A DNA stretch of 50,746 nt from Bacteroidales bacterium (GCA_017525505.1 JAFXSR010000022.1:1-50746), one strand, 5' to 3'; positions 41,647 through 50,190 are shown, counted from the stretch's first letter. Notes: generated by a model from the letters alone, not told the origin. Program-made: numbers and translations.

Positions 41647-42594
41647 ATGAAAAAGATTTCAAATAACGTTTTTTTAGGCCGACTGACTCAGATTTTGAAT
41701 GTGGCCGTCTTGGTTCTTTTTGTCCTTTCTATCGTTTTTTTGTTGAAGTTTGACAAGGTCAATGTCGTGAAGGTGGGCAGTGAACCTTCTTACCTTAAGG
41801 CTAAGGAACACTTGCATTCTGTTGAGCATCCTCTGAAACAGAATCAGGCTGAGGTTGATTATTACGCATATAAGTTGGACACCCTGAGCAAACATCAGTC
41901 AGCTGTAGCCAAAGACAAAAAGGCTGTCAAGTCATTGCAGGAAGATATTGACAGAACAAAGAAGACTTTGTCTGAAAAACAAGAGGCTTTGGCTCAGACC
42001 GAGAAAGCTATTGCTGAGGAGAAGGTTTTGTTTGAGCCGATAGAGGCCGAATATAACGACCTTGTGGACCAAACTTCCAAGGCAGAGGGAACTTTCAGTG
42101 TCGTTGCCATGATCACTTTGGTGTTGTTCCTGATTAAAATTGTGGTTTGGGCGGTTTGGACTTACAAGAATTCCAAGAGCTTGCGCGGCGTTTGTCCTTG
42201 GATGACAAAAGCGGCTGCTCCTTCTTGGGCATTCTGGGGCTGGATTATCCCTGTGTATAATTTGATTAAGCCTTATACTTTCTTCAATGAATTATATGAA
42301 GAGACTGAATATGCTTTGACTGACAAAAACATTGTGCCCGAAGATAGCAAAGGCGATAATGATTTCTTGCTGGGTTTCTGGTGGGGTATGTTACTCTTTG
42401 CCGTTTGTCTGTGCAACTTTATTTTGTTATCGGCTTTCTTTGGTGAAGGTCCCGCTTTCTATAAATTGAACCACAATACTGTGGCTGTCGTGGCTATCAT
42501 TTTCTGGTTGGTATATGTCCTGATGGAAGTCCTGATAGTGGGCAAATACAACAAGATGAATAAAATGATGTTAGATAACGAAGACAAGTTCTAA
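41647..42594 (+). CDS. DUF4328 membrane protein with coiled coil
   Basis: A 315-residue membrane protein. One helix (about 16-37) is followed by a long predicted periplasmic coiled coil (about 60-145, rich in Lys, Glu, Gln heptads). Four helices form the DUF4328-like C-terminal part (about 150-175, 195-215, 235-262, 275-298). The diagnostic stretch SWAFWGWIIPVYNLIKPYTFFNELYEET is present. The function of DUF4328 is unknown. The gene stands alone with its own promoter and a strong terminator (42612-42646). Confidence 0.8.
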   Translation: MKKISNNVFLGRLTQILNVAVLVLFVLSIVFLLKFDKVNVVKVGSEPSYLKAKEHLHSVEHPLKQNQAEVDYYAYKLDTLSKHQSAVAKDKKAVKSLQEDIDRTKKTLSEKQEALAQTEKAIAEEKVLFEPIEAEYNDLVDQTSKAEGTFSVVAMITLVLFLIKIVVWAVWTYKNSKSLRGVCPWMTKAAAPSWAFWGWIIPVYNLIKPYTFFNELYEETEYALTDKNIVPEDSKGDNDFLLGFWWGMLLFAVCLCNFILLSAFFGEGPAFYKLNHNTVAVVAIIFWLVYVLMEVLIVGKYNKMNKMMLDNEDKF

Positions 42595-42611
42595 TATCAA
42601 ATCCAATACAG

Positions 42612-42646
42612 AAAAAAAAAGGACGCCCACCAGCGTCCTTTTTTTT
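42612..42646. terminator. Bidirectional intrinsic terminator
   Basis: GGACGC (42621-42626) pairs with GCGTCC (42633-42638), flanked by A9 and T8 runs that extend the stem and serve both strands. It lies between the convergent genes at 41647 and 42690. Confidence 0.88.
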
Positions 42647-42689
42647 ATCCCTATCTACTATCTTCTTTATACTATCTACTTTATACTAT

Positions 42690-43094
42690 CTACGGTGCCA
42701 TATTGAAATACTCGTCAATCATGTCACCTTCGTATTGTTTGATGCATTCGTTGATATAATGCTTGACAAGGGCTTTGTGTTCCTTGTCTTTCTGTAAACT
42801 GATAACTCGCAGTGCTTTGTTCACCCTGGCGATGCGGGGACGGTTGGGGTAGGGGTTGCTCACCAGTCCCGCCAGTTCGTTGAATTCCGGAATGAGTTCT
42901 GTGTTCTCCAACAAATCGGCTCCAAAAAGTTGGATTAAGTCCTCGTTGCTGAATTGAGGAGCCAACATGATGTAGGTATAAAGACAGCTGGCGCAATGGC
43001 CGCATAGGTCCATTTCCTTGATCTGTTCTATTAAATCTTCAGCTATGGCTTCCCCAACAGGAATCAGGTCCGCATTAAAGTCGTGACAATTCAT
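42690..43094 (-). CDS. Small cytoplasmic protein of unknown function
   Basis: A 134-residue, largely helical, acidic protein without signal or membrane segment. It carries a Cys cluster (DLCGHCASC, about 28-36) that could bind metal. The ATG at 43094 was chosen because the -7 box (43115-43122) lies inside the longer frame. Just past its end, 42650-42695 contains near-tandem TACTATCTAC copies. No family recognised. Confidence 0.7.
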   Translation of the reverse strand: MNCHDFNADLIPVGEAIAEDLIEQIKEMDLCGHCASCLYTYIMLAPQFSNEDLIQLFGADLLENTELIPEFNELAGLVSNPYPNRPRIARVNKALRVISLQKDKEHKALVKHYINECIKQYEGDMIDEYFNMAP

Positions 43095-43114
43095 TCTTTT
43101 ATTTTTTGAGACTG

Positions 43115-43122
43115 CAAAGATA
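43115..43122 (-). promoter_or_regulatory. -7 box for the unknown protein at 42690
   Basis: The minus strand reads TATCTTTG, 21 bp before the ATG at 43094. Confidence 0.6.
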
Positions 43123-43470
43123 CGATTTTTCAATGAGCAAATTCGCAAATTGGTTAATTAGGAAATGATTTTAATGTGCTAATGAGTCAATGTGCCAATG
43201 AATATTTGGCAATATACTGGACGAATCTATGTACTGGTGCAGTGGAAGAAGTTGAGGTGGAGAGCTGTAAGGGAGGAATTAATGGAGGGTGCCGAAGGTT
43301 GGATTTTCGGAATTTTGGAAGTCGATTTTGCAAAACTGTAAGGTCTGAAATCGTTGTCCGTTGAATCTGTTCCCATCAGTATAAACGTTGAATAATGGAG
43401 CTGTTTAAAACAAAAAATCAGCAAACTAATTTATTTAACTTGCTGATTCTGATTGTTTTGCAAACTGCTG
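43123..43470. other. Gene-free spacer with degenerate AT-rich repeats
   Basis: No convincing gene is present. About 43140-43205 consists of degenerate units of the kind AATGTGCTAATG / AATGTGCCAATG, a pattern common between Bacteroidota genes. The remainder up to the tRNA shows no coding bias or strong hairpin that I can see. Confidence 0.5.
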
Positions 43471-43555
43471 CGGAGAGAGAGGGATTCGAACCCCCGGACC
43501 CGTGAGGGTCAACGGTTTTCAAGACCGCCGCAATCGACCACTCTGCCATCTCTCC
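43471..43555 (-). tRNA. tRNA-Ser (anticodon UGA)
   Basis: On the minus strand the acceptor 5' arm GGAGAGA (43549-43555) pairs with TCTCTCC (43472-43478), with discriminator G at 43471. The anticodon stem CGGTCTTGAAAACCG carries TGA. The variable arm is long, as expected for Ser (TTGACCCTCACGGGTC). The T loop reads GGTTCGAATC. CCA is not encoded. The total of 85 nt is normal for tRNA-Ser. Confidence 0.95.
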
Positions 43556-43648
43556 GCCGGCAAAAGTACAAAAATTTTTGTTTGTTGCAACGTGTGGACA
43601 AAAAAAAATTTCAAAAGGGTGTTTTCGCTGTGCTCATTCGGGAATAAG

Positions 43649-43752
43649 TTCATTCCATTTGCTCGTTAAGTCGTTCACTTTGTTCACTCGGTTATACGAT
43701 ATCGTCTTCTCTTCTCACCTTCTCACCCTTAAACTAAATGCACGCAGTGCAT
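43649..43752. repeat. Dispersed repeat, copy 1 (inverted partner at 47223-47310)
   Basis: A 55-bp core (43649-43703) matches the reverse complement of 47256-47310 at 51 of 55 positions. A spacer of different sequence follows, and then in both copies a palindrome ATGCAC-3 nt-GTGCAT (43738-43752; 47223-47237). The core includes GTTCACTTTGTTCAC, a short direct repeat. No gene is present here. Confidence 0.8.
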
Positions 43753-43787
43753 GTCTCCCCGTCTTCCCGTCTCCCCGTATAACCGAA

Positions 43788-44489
43788 TTACCGAAAGTCC
43801 TCAAATTTCCCCATATCCTTCCAATGACCTTCGTTGTGCAGGAAGCCCTTAAGCAGGTTTGTTCTCGCCAAATCGACGTATATAGGGGTGATGGACTGTT
43901 TCTCGGCAGAGGGGATCAAGTCTAGTAGTTCGCGGCGCACCACGTGGATGCCGCTGAAAGCCAACTCCTGATAAGAGGTGGATTGTTGCGAGATAATTTC
44001 CTCGCCAGTCTTGCTGTTGCGCCAGCCACAAAGCCTCATCTCTTCGTCAAACAGGAAATGACGGCTGGTTTCGCGCTGCCGTACCGCCAAGGTGGCCAAT
44101 GCCTCGTGGTTTTTGTGACTGGCAATCAGCTGGCTCAAATCAAGGTCGGAGAGAATATCTACATTGTGCAAAAGGATGTGTTCACTGTCGGCTAACAATG
44201 GCTCTGCGAATTTCAGCCCGCCTCCAGTGTCCCGTAAATAGTCCCGTTCGTCGGAAATCCGGATTTCGGCATCATGAGGATGCTCTTTCAGGTATTGAAT
44301 GATGAGGTCGGGAAAATGATGCACGTTAACCACAATATGCTGGATACCGGTGGCAATGATTTTGCGTAGTACATGTTCTAACAGTGGTTCGCCGTGGTAC
44401 TCAACCAAGGCTTTCGGCTTGTCGGCAGTGAGCGGATACAGGCGTGTTCCCAGACCTGCAGCGAAAATCATGGCGGAAATATTTCTCAT
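43788..44489 (-). CDS. Sugar-phosphate nucleotidyltransferase (MurU/GlmU-N-like)
   Basis: A 233-residue cytoplasmic nucleotidyltransferase that couples a sugar 1-phosphate to an NTP. The signature is MIFAAGLGTRLYPLTADKPKALVEY at the N-terminus, with the GxGxRL loop and activating Lys. Later come the metal-binding Asp in LLHNVDILSDLD and SGIHVVRREL. The size, lacking a C-terminal beta-helix, is like MurU (MurNAc-1-phosphate uridylyltransferase) in cell-wall recycling, but other NDP-sugar synthetases look alike. The ATG at 44489 was preferred over the upstream TTG. It lies 9 bp after the antiporter gene and is probably co-transcribed. Confidence 0.85.
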   Translation of the reverse strand: MRNISAMIFAAGLGTRLYPLTADKPKALVEYHGEPLLEHVLRKIIATGIQHIVVNVHHFPDLIIQYLKEHPHDAEIRISDERDYLRDTGGGLKFAEPLLADSEHILLHNVDILSDLDLSQLIASHKNHEALATLAVRQRETSRHFLFDEEMRLCGWRNSKTGEEIISQQSTSYQELAFSGIHVVRRELLDLIPSAEKQSITPIYVDLARTNLLKGFLHNEGHWKDMGKFEDFR

Positions 44490-44498
44490 CTTCAAAAA

Positions 44499-46235
44499 TT
44501 ATTCTTGTGCCTCATTCATCTCTTTGGCATTCAAATTGGTCATGAAATTGTCTTCTATTTTGGTGAATCGACGAAGTGTGCGGCGAGAGAAGAGGAATAA
44601 CATCACTATGGCAATGGCCAGAAGGAAAATCACGAATTTGGTGAATCTGAACGATTTGGATAAAATGACCATGACAAAGAAGCCTGCTATGATGATGCGC
44701 AGGACTGTCCATGCCACGATGCCTACCCGGTTCAGTTGCCCTTCTTTCCACAACTGCGCATACAGGGACTGTGTGGAATGGTTGTTGCTCATCAGTCCGT
44801 ATAGGAATGGCGAGATGAAAGTCAATAATATCAATGCATTGATGGTGTTGATGAGGGATACTGGCATGTGGTCCGAAAGCAAATTTATCATAAAGGGATA
44901 GAAGTACTGGAAGGCTATGAAGGTGATGGAGAAACACAGTATGCCGAATATGACACTTCTTAACAGTGATTTTTTCAGAATAATTCCCCATGCTCCGGGA
45001 GCGCGGTTGGTCTTGCCCACCAGACTGTACTCATCTAGCGCTTTCTTGGTCTGTGGAGGAAGTATTCTGCTCACCCAGCGTGTGAATGGGTCGGCTAAAC
45101 GGATGCAGTAGGGGGTGGTGAAAGTGGTGATGACCGACACCGCCACGATGACGGGATAGATATAGTTGCTCAATACACCTAAAGAAACACCTAGAGAGGC
45201 AATGATGAAGGCGAATTCACCGATTTGCGAGAGACTGAAACCCGTTTTGACGGACACACTCAGCGATTCTCCTGCCAGCAACACTCCGCCTGCGGAGATG
45301 AACGCTTTGACAACCAGGGTGATGATGGTAAGGAAAAGAATGGGCTGCCAGTACTTCATCAGAATTGCAGGATCCACCATCATGCCCACTGAGACGAAGA
45401 AGATGGCGGCGAATAGGTCTTTGGCCCCTTTGGTGATGTGTTCGATATGTTTGCCTTCCACAGTTTCGCACAGGATGGAACCCATGACGAATGCGCCCAA
45501 AGCGGAGGAGAAACCGACATAATTGGCAAAAACCACCATGCCGAAACAGAGACCGATGGAGATGATAAGCAGGGTTTCGTCGTTGATGTATTTTTTTGCT
45601 TTTCTGAAAAAAGTGGGGATGATGGCAATACCTACCACAAACCACAGAATCAGGAAGAACAAAAGCTTGGCGATGACCTTCAGCATTTCCTGTCCATGAA
45701 ACTGTTGTGAGGCGGCGGCCGTCGAAAGCAACACCATCATCAAGATGGCCACGATGTCCTGGATGATCAGGATGACCATGGTAAGGTCGGCAAAAGGCTC
45801 TTTCTTCAGTCCCAGGTCCTCAAACGCCTTGATAATGATAGTGGTGGACGACATGGCCAGCATACCGCCGAGGAAAATGCATTCCATCAGACTCCAATGC
45901 ATCAGGTAACCCGACAAGGCACCGATGCCCATCATCAGCACTATTTCTATGGCTGCTGCGATGATGGCGGTGCTACCCATCTTCAGCATTTTTTTGAAAC
46001 TGAACTCCAAACCCAAAGCGAACATGAGGAAGATGATGCCGATCTCCGACCATTCCTCGATGCTGGTAGTGTCGAAAACGGTGGGGAATAATCCGAAATG
46101 CGGTCCCACAATGAAACCAGCCACGATATACCCCAGTACCAAAGGCTGTTTCAATAATTTAAATATAATAGTGATGACACCAGCCGAAATCAGAATTAAC
46201 GCAAGGTCTTCTACCAAGTTCATGTTTTCTCCCAT
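44499..46235 (-). CDS. CPA2-family cation:proton antiporter
   Basis: A 578-residue inner-membrane protein of the KefB/monovalent cation:proton antiporter-2 family. About 12 hydrophobic segments form the Na_H_Exchanger domain (about 10-385): LVLGYIVAGFIVGPHFGLFP, FLMFALGLEFSFKKML, GGMLAMSSTTIIIKAFEDLG and GAFVMGSILCETVEG. The C-terminal about 180 residues add three or four more hydrophobic segments instead of a TrkA-N nucleotide-binding domain, so gating differs from KefB. A start four codons downstream is equally plausible. It follows prmC by 6 bp. Confidence 0.9.
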   Translation of the reverse strand: MGENMNLVEDLALILISAGVITIIFKLLKQPLVLGYIVAGFIVGPHFGLFPTVFDTTSIEEWSEIGIIFLMFALGLEFSFKKMLKMGSTAIIAAAIEIVLMMGIGALSGYLMHWSLMECIFLGGMLAMSSTTIIIKAFEDLGLKKEPFADLTMVILIIQDIVAILMMVLLSTAAASQQFHGQEMLKVIAKLLFFLILWFVVGIAIIPTFFRKAKKYINDETLLIISIGLCFGMVVFANYVGFSSALGAFVMGSILCETVEGKHIEHITKGAKDLFAAIFFVSVGMMVDPAILMKYWQPILFLTIITLVVKAFISAGGVLLAGESLSVSVKTGFSLSQIGEFAFIIASLGVSLGVLSNYIYPVIVAVSVITTFTTPYCIRLADPFTRWVSRILPPQTKKALDEYSLVGKTNRAPGAWGIILKKSLLRSVIFGILCFSITFIAFQYFYPFMINLLSDHMPVSLINTINALILLTFISPFLYGLMSNNHSTQSLYAQLWKEGQLNRVGIVAWTVLRIIIAGFFVMVILSKSFRFTKFVIFLLAIAIVMLFLFSRRTLRRFTKIEDNFMTNLNAKEMNEAQE

Positions 46236-46241
46236 AGATAG

Positions 46242-47129
46242 TTATTTTTTGCAAGTTACAAAACGGGGTTTCCCGTACAAATCCATTAGTTTTTCTATAT
46301 TTTGATATTGAAGTTGAAGCAGCAGGGACTCCAGTTCATTGTGGTAATTGTCGTACGTCTCAAAAAACAGCATTCCATTGTCTGTCAGCAGCTCCCGTCC
46401 CAGGAGGGCGATGTGCTCGTAAAAGAGCAGAGGATTTTCATCGGGAACAAAAAGTGCTTCCTCAGGCTCGAAATCTTTTACGTTTTTGTGCAGTAGTTGT
46501 TTACTTGACTGCGGGATATATGGTGGATTGCTGATGATGGCCAAAAAGGGGCCGTTCAGGCTTTCCGCACCGTCTTGCAGCACATCATGTTGGATGAAAT
46601 GGACTTTCACTTGATTGTCTTCCGCATTTTGTTGTGCTAGTTCGAGTATTTCGGAACGATAGTCGGTGGCCCATACTTCAGCATGGGGCAACTGTTTGGC
46701 CAATGCGATGGCAATGGCTCCGCTGCCCGTGCAGAAATCCAGGATGCGGCAGGGTAGGGACGCACCGTAACCAACTGCGTCCTCGCAGTTGGAGGAGAAG
46801 TGTGAAGACAATGTTTGCAACAGCATTTGCACCAATTCTTCCGTTTCGGGCCTTGGTATCAGCACTAACGGGCTCACTCGAAGCGTATATCCGTAAAACT
46901 CAGACTTCCCGACCACATATTGCACTGGCTCGCCGTTTTGCAGTCTCCGCAAGTCGTTTTGCATCTCTTGCCACTCCTCATTTTGGAAAGTTTTGTCAGG
47001 ACGAATGACAAATTCATGAGACGGAATCTGCCATTTCATTCCGAAATAATAGCGCATAATCGCCTCTGCCTCTGTATTATCATATAATATGTATAAAGAG
47101 TGCAAGAACAAATTCCGAATGTCGCGCAT
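46242..47129 (-). CDS. prmC: Release-factor glutamine N5-methyltransferase
   Basis: PrmC methylates the Gln of the GGQ motif in RF1 (prfA, 3905) and RF2. The protein is 295 residues. An N-terminal helical domain (about 1-85) precedes the SAM-binding domain: ILDFCTGSGAIAIALAK, then WATDYRSEIL and the catalytic SNPPYIPQS. Between the PRPETEELVQMLL motif and ILDFC there are extra residues (about SNCEDAVGYGASLPC) encoded by a palindromic repeat (46754-46792) read in frame. The start at 47129 is preferred because the -7 box lies at 47146-47153; an in-frame ATG at 47141 is possible. Confidence 0.92.
   Translation of the reverse strand: MRDIRNLFLHSLYILYDNTEAEAIMRYYFGMKWQIPSHEFVIRPDKTFQNEEWQEMQNDLRRLQNGEPVQYVVGKSEFYGYTLRVSPLVLIPRPETEELVQMLLQTLSSHFSSNCEDAVGYGASLPCRILDFCTGSGAIAIALAKQLPHAEVWATDYRSEILELAQQNAEDNQVKVHFIQHDVLQDGAESLNGPFLAIISNPPYIPQSSKQLLHKNVKDFEPEEALFVPDENPLLFYEHIALLGRELLTDNGMLFFETYDNYHNELESLLLQLQYQNIEKLMDLYGKPRFVTCKK
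46754..46792. repeat. Palindromic repeat inside prmC
   Basis: GTAGGGACGCA (46754-46764), as on the minus strand at 3623-3633, is followed by a palindrome CCAACTGCG / CGCAGTTGG (46771-46779 with 46784-46792, 4-nt loop). The reading frame of prmC is preserved. The encoded residues fall in an inter-motif loop, so they can probably be tolerated. Confidence 0.65.
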
Positions 47130-47145
47130 TGTGAAAATCATGGTG

Positions 47146-47153
47146 CAAAAATA
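47146..47153 (-). promoter_or_regulatory. -7 box for prmC and the downstream antiporter and nucleotidyltransferase genes
   Basis: The minus strand reads TATTTTTG, 17 bp before the preferred prmC ATG (47129). Confidence 0.55.
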
Positions 47154-47222
47154 CGAAAAACGTTGATACAATTTGCTGTATAAGCTTATACTTTTCGTTT
47201 ATACGTTAAGGAGTTAAGAGAA

Positions 47223-47310
47223 ATGCACTGCGTGCATTCGGATAGACGGTTAGATGATATCGTATAACCGAGTGAACGAAGTGAACGCCTTAACGAGCGA
47301 ATGGAATGAG
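47223..47310. repeat. Dispersed repeat, copy 2 (inverted partner at 43649-43752)
   Basis: The palindrome ATGCAC-TGC-GTGCAT (47223-47237), an 18-bp spacer, and the 55-bp core (47256-47310) make up this copy. They lie in opposite orientation to the first copy. It occupies the otherwise empty gap between prmC and rpsF. Confidence 0.8.
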
Positions 47311-47368
47311 CGTCTCCACGTCTCCACGAAAAAAATCAACACCCCATTGTTTGTATCAAAAAAAGTTG

Positions 47369-47376
47369 TATTTTTG
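47369..47376 (+). promoter_or_regulatory. -7 box for the rpsF operon
   Basis: TATTTTTG, with TTG at 47347-47349 (19-bp spacing) as a plausible -33. The leader before rpsF is about 40 nt. Confidence 0.65.
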
Positions 47377-47423
47377 CACCCCAAAAAATTAACCAGTTTA
47401 ATAAACCAAAAAAACTAAAAATT

Positions 47424-47771
47424 ATGTTGAATCAGTACGAAACCGTTTTCATTATGACGCCCGTTTTATCTGATGATCAGATGAAGGAAACGGTAAAGAA
47501 ATTTGAGAACATTCTCACCAGCAATGGTGCTGAATTAGTTCACGAAGAGGACTGGGGTCTCCGCAAATTCGAGTATCCTATCCAGAAAAAGTCCTCCGGA
47601 TTTTACCACCTGTTCGAATTCAAGGCAGAAGGTCCAGTGGTGAAGGAACTCGAACTGCAGTATCGTCGTGACGAGAGAGTCCTGAGATACCTGACCGTAG
47701 CTATGGACAAACACGCCATCGCATACAGCGAAAAGAGACGTAACTTGAAAAAAGAACCTAAAGCAGAATAA
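47424..47771 (+). CDS. rpsF: 30S ribosomal protein S6
   Basis: S6 binds 16S rRNA with S18 in the small subunit platform. The protein is 115 residues with the family start [27 protein letters not shown] and the [20 protein letters not shown] strand. It is first gene of the classical rpsF-rpsR-rplI operon. rpsR follows after 14 bp. Confidence 0.97.
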   Translation: MLNQYETVFIMTPVLSDDQMKETVKKFENILTSNGAELVHEEDWGLRKFEYPIQKKSSGFYHLFEFKAEGPVVKELELQYRRDERVLRYLTVAMDKHAIAYSEKRRNLKKEPKAE

Positions 47772-47785
47772 GGAGGTAAATAATT

Positions 47786-48061
47786 ATGGCAACAAATAAC
47801 GAAATCAAATATTTGACCCCGATTGCGGTTGATATCAAGAAGAAAAAATACTGTCGTTTCAAAAAGAGCGGTATTAAATACATCGACTACAAAGATGCTG
47901 AGTTTTTGAAGAAATTCGTCAATGAGCAAGGTAGAATCCTGCCTCGCCGTCTGACCGGTACTTCATTGAAATTCCAAAAGAAAGTGGCCCAGGCCGTGAA
48001 GAGAGCAAGACACCTTGCCTTACTTCCTTTCGTAACTGATAACTTAAAGTCAAACAACTAA
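47786..48061 (+). CDS. rpsR: 30S ribosomal protein S18
   Basis: A 91-residue S18 that pairs with S6 on the ribosome. It carries the [25 protein letters not shown] segment and the [33 protein letters not shown] signature. A GGAGG-like stretch lies ahead of both rpsR (AAGGAGG, 47770-47776) and rplI (AAAGGAGG, 48061-48068). This is unusual in a phylum that rarely uses Shine-Dalgarno pairing but is known for S18-region genes. Confidence 0.97.
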   Translation: MATNNEIKYLTPIAVDIKKKKYCRFKKSGIKYIDYKDAEFLKKFVNEQGRILPRRLTGTSLKFQKKVAQAVKRARHLALLPFVTDNLKSNN

Positions 48062-48075
48062 AAGGAGGAACAGCA

Positions 48076-48531
48076 ATGGAAATTATATTGAAACAAGACG
48101 TACAGAATCTCGGCTATGCCGACGAAATCGTTAAAGTGAAAGATGGCTATGCCAGAAATTATCTGATTCCTCAGGGTATGGCGGTCTTAGCTACCGAGCC
48201 CAATAAGAAAATGTTGGCCGAAACACTGAAACAACGTGCTTTCAAGGCCGAGAAAATCAGAAAAGAAGCCGAATTCCTGGCTGGCAAGATTGACGGTCTG
48301 ACCGTGAAGATTTACACCAAAGCTTCAGAAAAAGGTACTATCTTCGGCTCCGTGAACAATATCGCAGTGGCCAACGCCTTGAAAGAGCAGCACAACATCG
48401 AGATCGACCGCAAGAAAATCATCATCAAGGAAGATCATATCAAGGAATTGGGCAATTACACCGCTGTGGTGAACTTGCACAAGGACTTCAACAAGGTGAA
48501 TCTGAATCTGGAAGTGCTGGCCGAAGAGTAA
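48076..48531 (+). CDS. rplI: 50S ribosomal protein L9
   Basis: A 151-residue L9 that bridges the L1 stalk base of the large subunit. The N-terminal domain has MEIILKQDVQNLGYADEIVKVKDGYARNYLIPQGMA. The connecting charged helix (about 45-78) and the C-terminal domain with the TKASEKGTIFGSV strand follow. It is the last gene of the operon, with a terminator at 48561-48590. Confidence 0.97.
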   Translation: MEIILKQDVQNLGYADEIVKVKDGYARNYLIPQGMAVLATEPNKKMLAETLKQRAFKAEKIRKEAEFLAGKIDGLTVKIYTKASEKGTIFGSVNNIAVANALKEQHNIEIDRKKIIIKEDHIKELGNYTAVVNLHKDFNKVNLNLEVLAEE

Positions 48532-48560
48532 TCGGAAGCGTTTTCCATAAACCATAAAAA

Positions 48561-48590
48561 ACGGATGCGTAAAGCGTCCGTTTTTTTTTT
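48561..48590 (+). terminator. Intrinsic terminator of the rpsF operon
   Basis: ACGGATGC (48561-48568) pairs with GCGTCCGT (48574-48581; one mismatch, or shifted T:G), with a 5-nt loop, followed by a T run of about 9. Confidence 0.88.
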
Positions 48591-48670
48591 GAATCAAGTC
48601 TATAATTCTTTTTTGATAAAATTTTTTTTTTTACAATCGGTTTTTTTTTTGTGAATATCAATAAATGTTG

Positions 48671-48678
48671 TATATTTG
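48671..48678 (+). promoter_or_regulatory. -7 box for the FISUMP gene at 48934
   Basis: TATATTTG matches TAnnTTTG. If used, it gives a leader of almost 250 nt. Confidence 0.55.
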
Positions 48679-48684
48679 CAGGAG

Positions 48685-48933
48685 AATGTAGTATTATGGG
48701 TGGACGAAGATTTGCCTTGTGCAACAGGTTGATACCTAGGGTATTACAGAAAATATATGGTGCCGTGGAAGAAAAAAAACGTTCTTTTTTGCGTCTATAA
48801 CGTGAGAAAATTTGACAAAAACGTGGTGTTTTCAATGGGGAAGGGAAAAGAAAATGAGTTGAAATAGAAAAAACAAATAAAATTGAGAGAATAAACTTAA
48901 GAGAAAAACAAAAATAAACAAAAATAACTACTT
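48685..48933 (+). promoter_or_regulatory. Long AT-rich leader of the second FISUMP gene
   Basis: No reading frame of note. Visible structure includes a small inverted repeat ATACC-TAG-GGTAT (about 48732-48744) and an A-run/T-run stretch (48770-48790) resembling a weak terminator. The words AACGTGAGAAAATTT (48799-48813) recall AACGTGAGAAATTTT of the RNA at 787-801, but the pairing partner is not seen. Whether it is regulatory is open. Confidence 0.35.
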
Positions 48934-50190
48934 ATGAAAAAAACATTATTAATTTTGAGTATGCTTTTGTCCGTGGCACTGGTGCAGGCCCAGTCTGTGG
49001 ATAGGGCTTACGGTGATTTTGCCTACGGTTTCGGCGTAGCTAACGGGCAAGTCGGCAATTCGAGTTTCGAGATGGGCATACCGTTCTTCAGCCAGTATGG
49101 AACTTCCCATACGGTGAGCGAAGGTGTTATGCACGCTCAATTGCAGCTTTTCCAATTTGACCTGGCAGGTTGCCAGAACGAGGATGTGGTGAATCCCGAC
49201 ACGGTGAAGTTGAAAACTGGCTTCTTCCAGGGATATGTACCCGAGGAGATTGTGTACGATGGCCAAATCATCAAGGTTTTCCCTGCTGGACACTATGACT
49301 CCACAGCCTACAACACTGGCCATTATAGCTGGGCGGCTCAGTTCAACTACGACAGTTTGACTACGCTGGACATGTATGTGTGGGAAGTCTATGAATTGTT
49401 TGATACATTGTATCTTGACTCCACAGAACTGTTGGCCATGCGAACGATTTACCCGAATTTGCATGGTGGACCCAACACCATGTACTATACTGCTTCAGTA
49501 CATGGTTGCGACAGTATAGTGCACTTTTTTGTGAATTTGTGCGGCGGAACAGTGAGAGATGCCAACGGCAATCCTTATGCTTCTCTGTTTATTGGTACGC
49601 ACCCGGCACGTTACTGCTGGACCAAAGCTAATATGGAAAACACCAATTATGTCGGCGGTGGCGAAACTCCCAATATGATATATGATGGTGTGGGTCATCA
49701 CAATGAAACCGAGAACCTGAATATCTATGGTCGTTTGTACAATTGGTACGCTGCCGTTAATCTGCCTGAAGGTAGTGATGCGACACCCAAAAAGACCATA
49801 GCTGGCGGTTTTGTCAGAGGTATTTGTCCTGCAGGATGGCATCTTCCTGATTCGGCAAATGTATTGAGTCTGAGTCAAATAGATGCTATGGATCTGATGT
49901 CCGATATTTTATGGTTGATACCTGGCCATGATACTGGCGCAGGCTTCTATGCCCTGCCGGCAGGTTTCTTCCACCACGCCACCGGACGTTTCGAGGATAT
50001 GTTGGGTTACACGGTCTTCTGGAGCAGTGTGAAACACAGCTTGACAGAATGCTGGATTTGTTCGTTCGCCTATGGTTGTAACAAGGTTATCTACGACGAT
50101 ATGAGTGTTGAGAACGGTGCTAGCGTGCGTTGTGTGAAAGACCAAATGTACGATGCGGACGGCAACGAGTTGACGGATATTGAACCGTAA
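48934..50190 (+). CDS. Secreted FISUMP-domain protein
   Basis: A 418-residue exported protein. The signal peptide has its cleavage near LVQAQ (residue 20). The N-terminal half (about 21-190) is beta-rich: NSSFEMGIPFFSQYGTSHTV is typical of Bacteroidota secreted proteins, with LDTLYLDSTELL and HGCDSIVHF like the domains that precede FISUMP. The C-terminal FISUMP domain (about 225-405) shows GRLYNWYAAVNL, GICPAGWHLPD, VFWSS and GASVRCVKD. No lipobox and no standard sorting tail. A similar exported gene follows after 60 bp, so this looks like a surface-protein cluster. Confidence 0.87.
   Translation: MKKTLLILSMLLSVALVQAQSVDRAYGDFAYGFGVANGQVGNSSFEMGIPFFSQYGTSHTVSEGVMHAQLQLFQFDLAGCQNEDVVNPDTVKLKTGFFQGYVPEEIVYDGQIIKVFPAGHYDSTAYNTGHYSWAAQFNYDSLTTLDMYVWEVYELFDTLYLDSTELLAMRTIYPNLHGGPNTMYYTASVHGCDSIVHFFVNLCGGTVRDANGNPYASLFIGTHPARYCWTKANMENTNYVGGGETPNMIYDGVGHHNETENLNIYGRLYNWYAAVNLPEGSDATPKKTIAGGFVRGICPAGWHLPDSANVLSLSQIDAMDLMSDILWLIPGHDTGAGFYALPAGFFHHATGRFEDMLGYTVFWSSVKHSLTECWICSFAYGCNKVIYDDMSVENGASVRCVKDQMYDADGNELTDIEP

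Noticed and set aside
43176..43364. Small gene between the unknown protein and tRNA-Ser
   Set aside because: Low-complexity intergenic sequence with degenerate repeats; no promoter or recognisable product.
43453..43647. Plus-strand open frame across the tRNA
   Set aside because: It is the complement of a complete tRNA-Ser gene.
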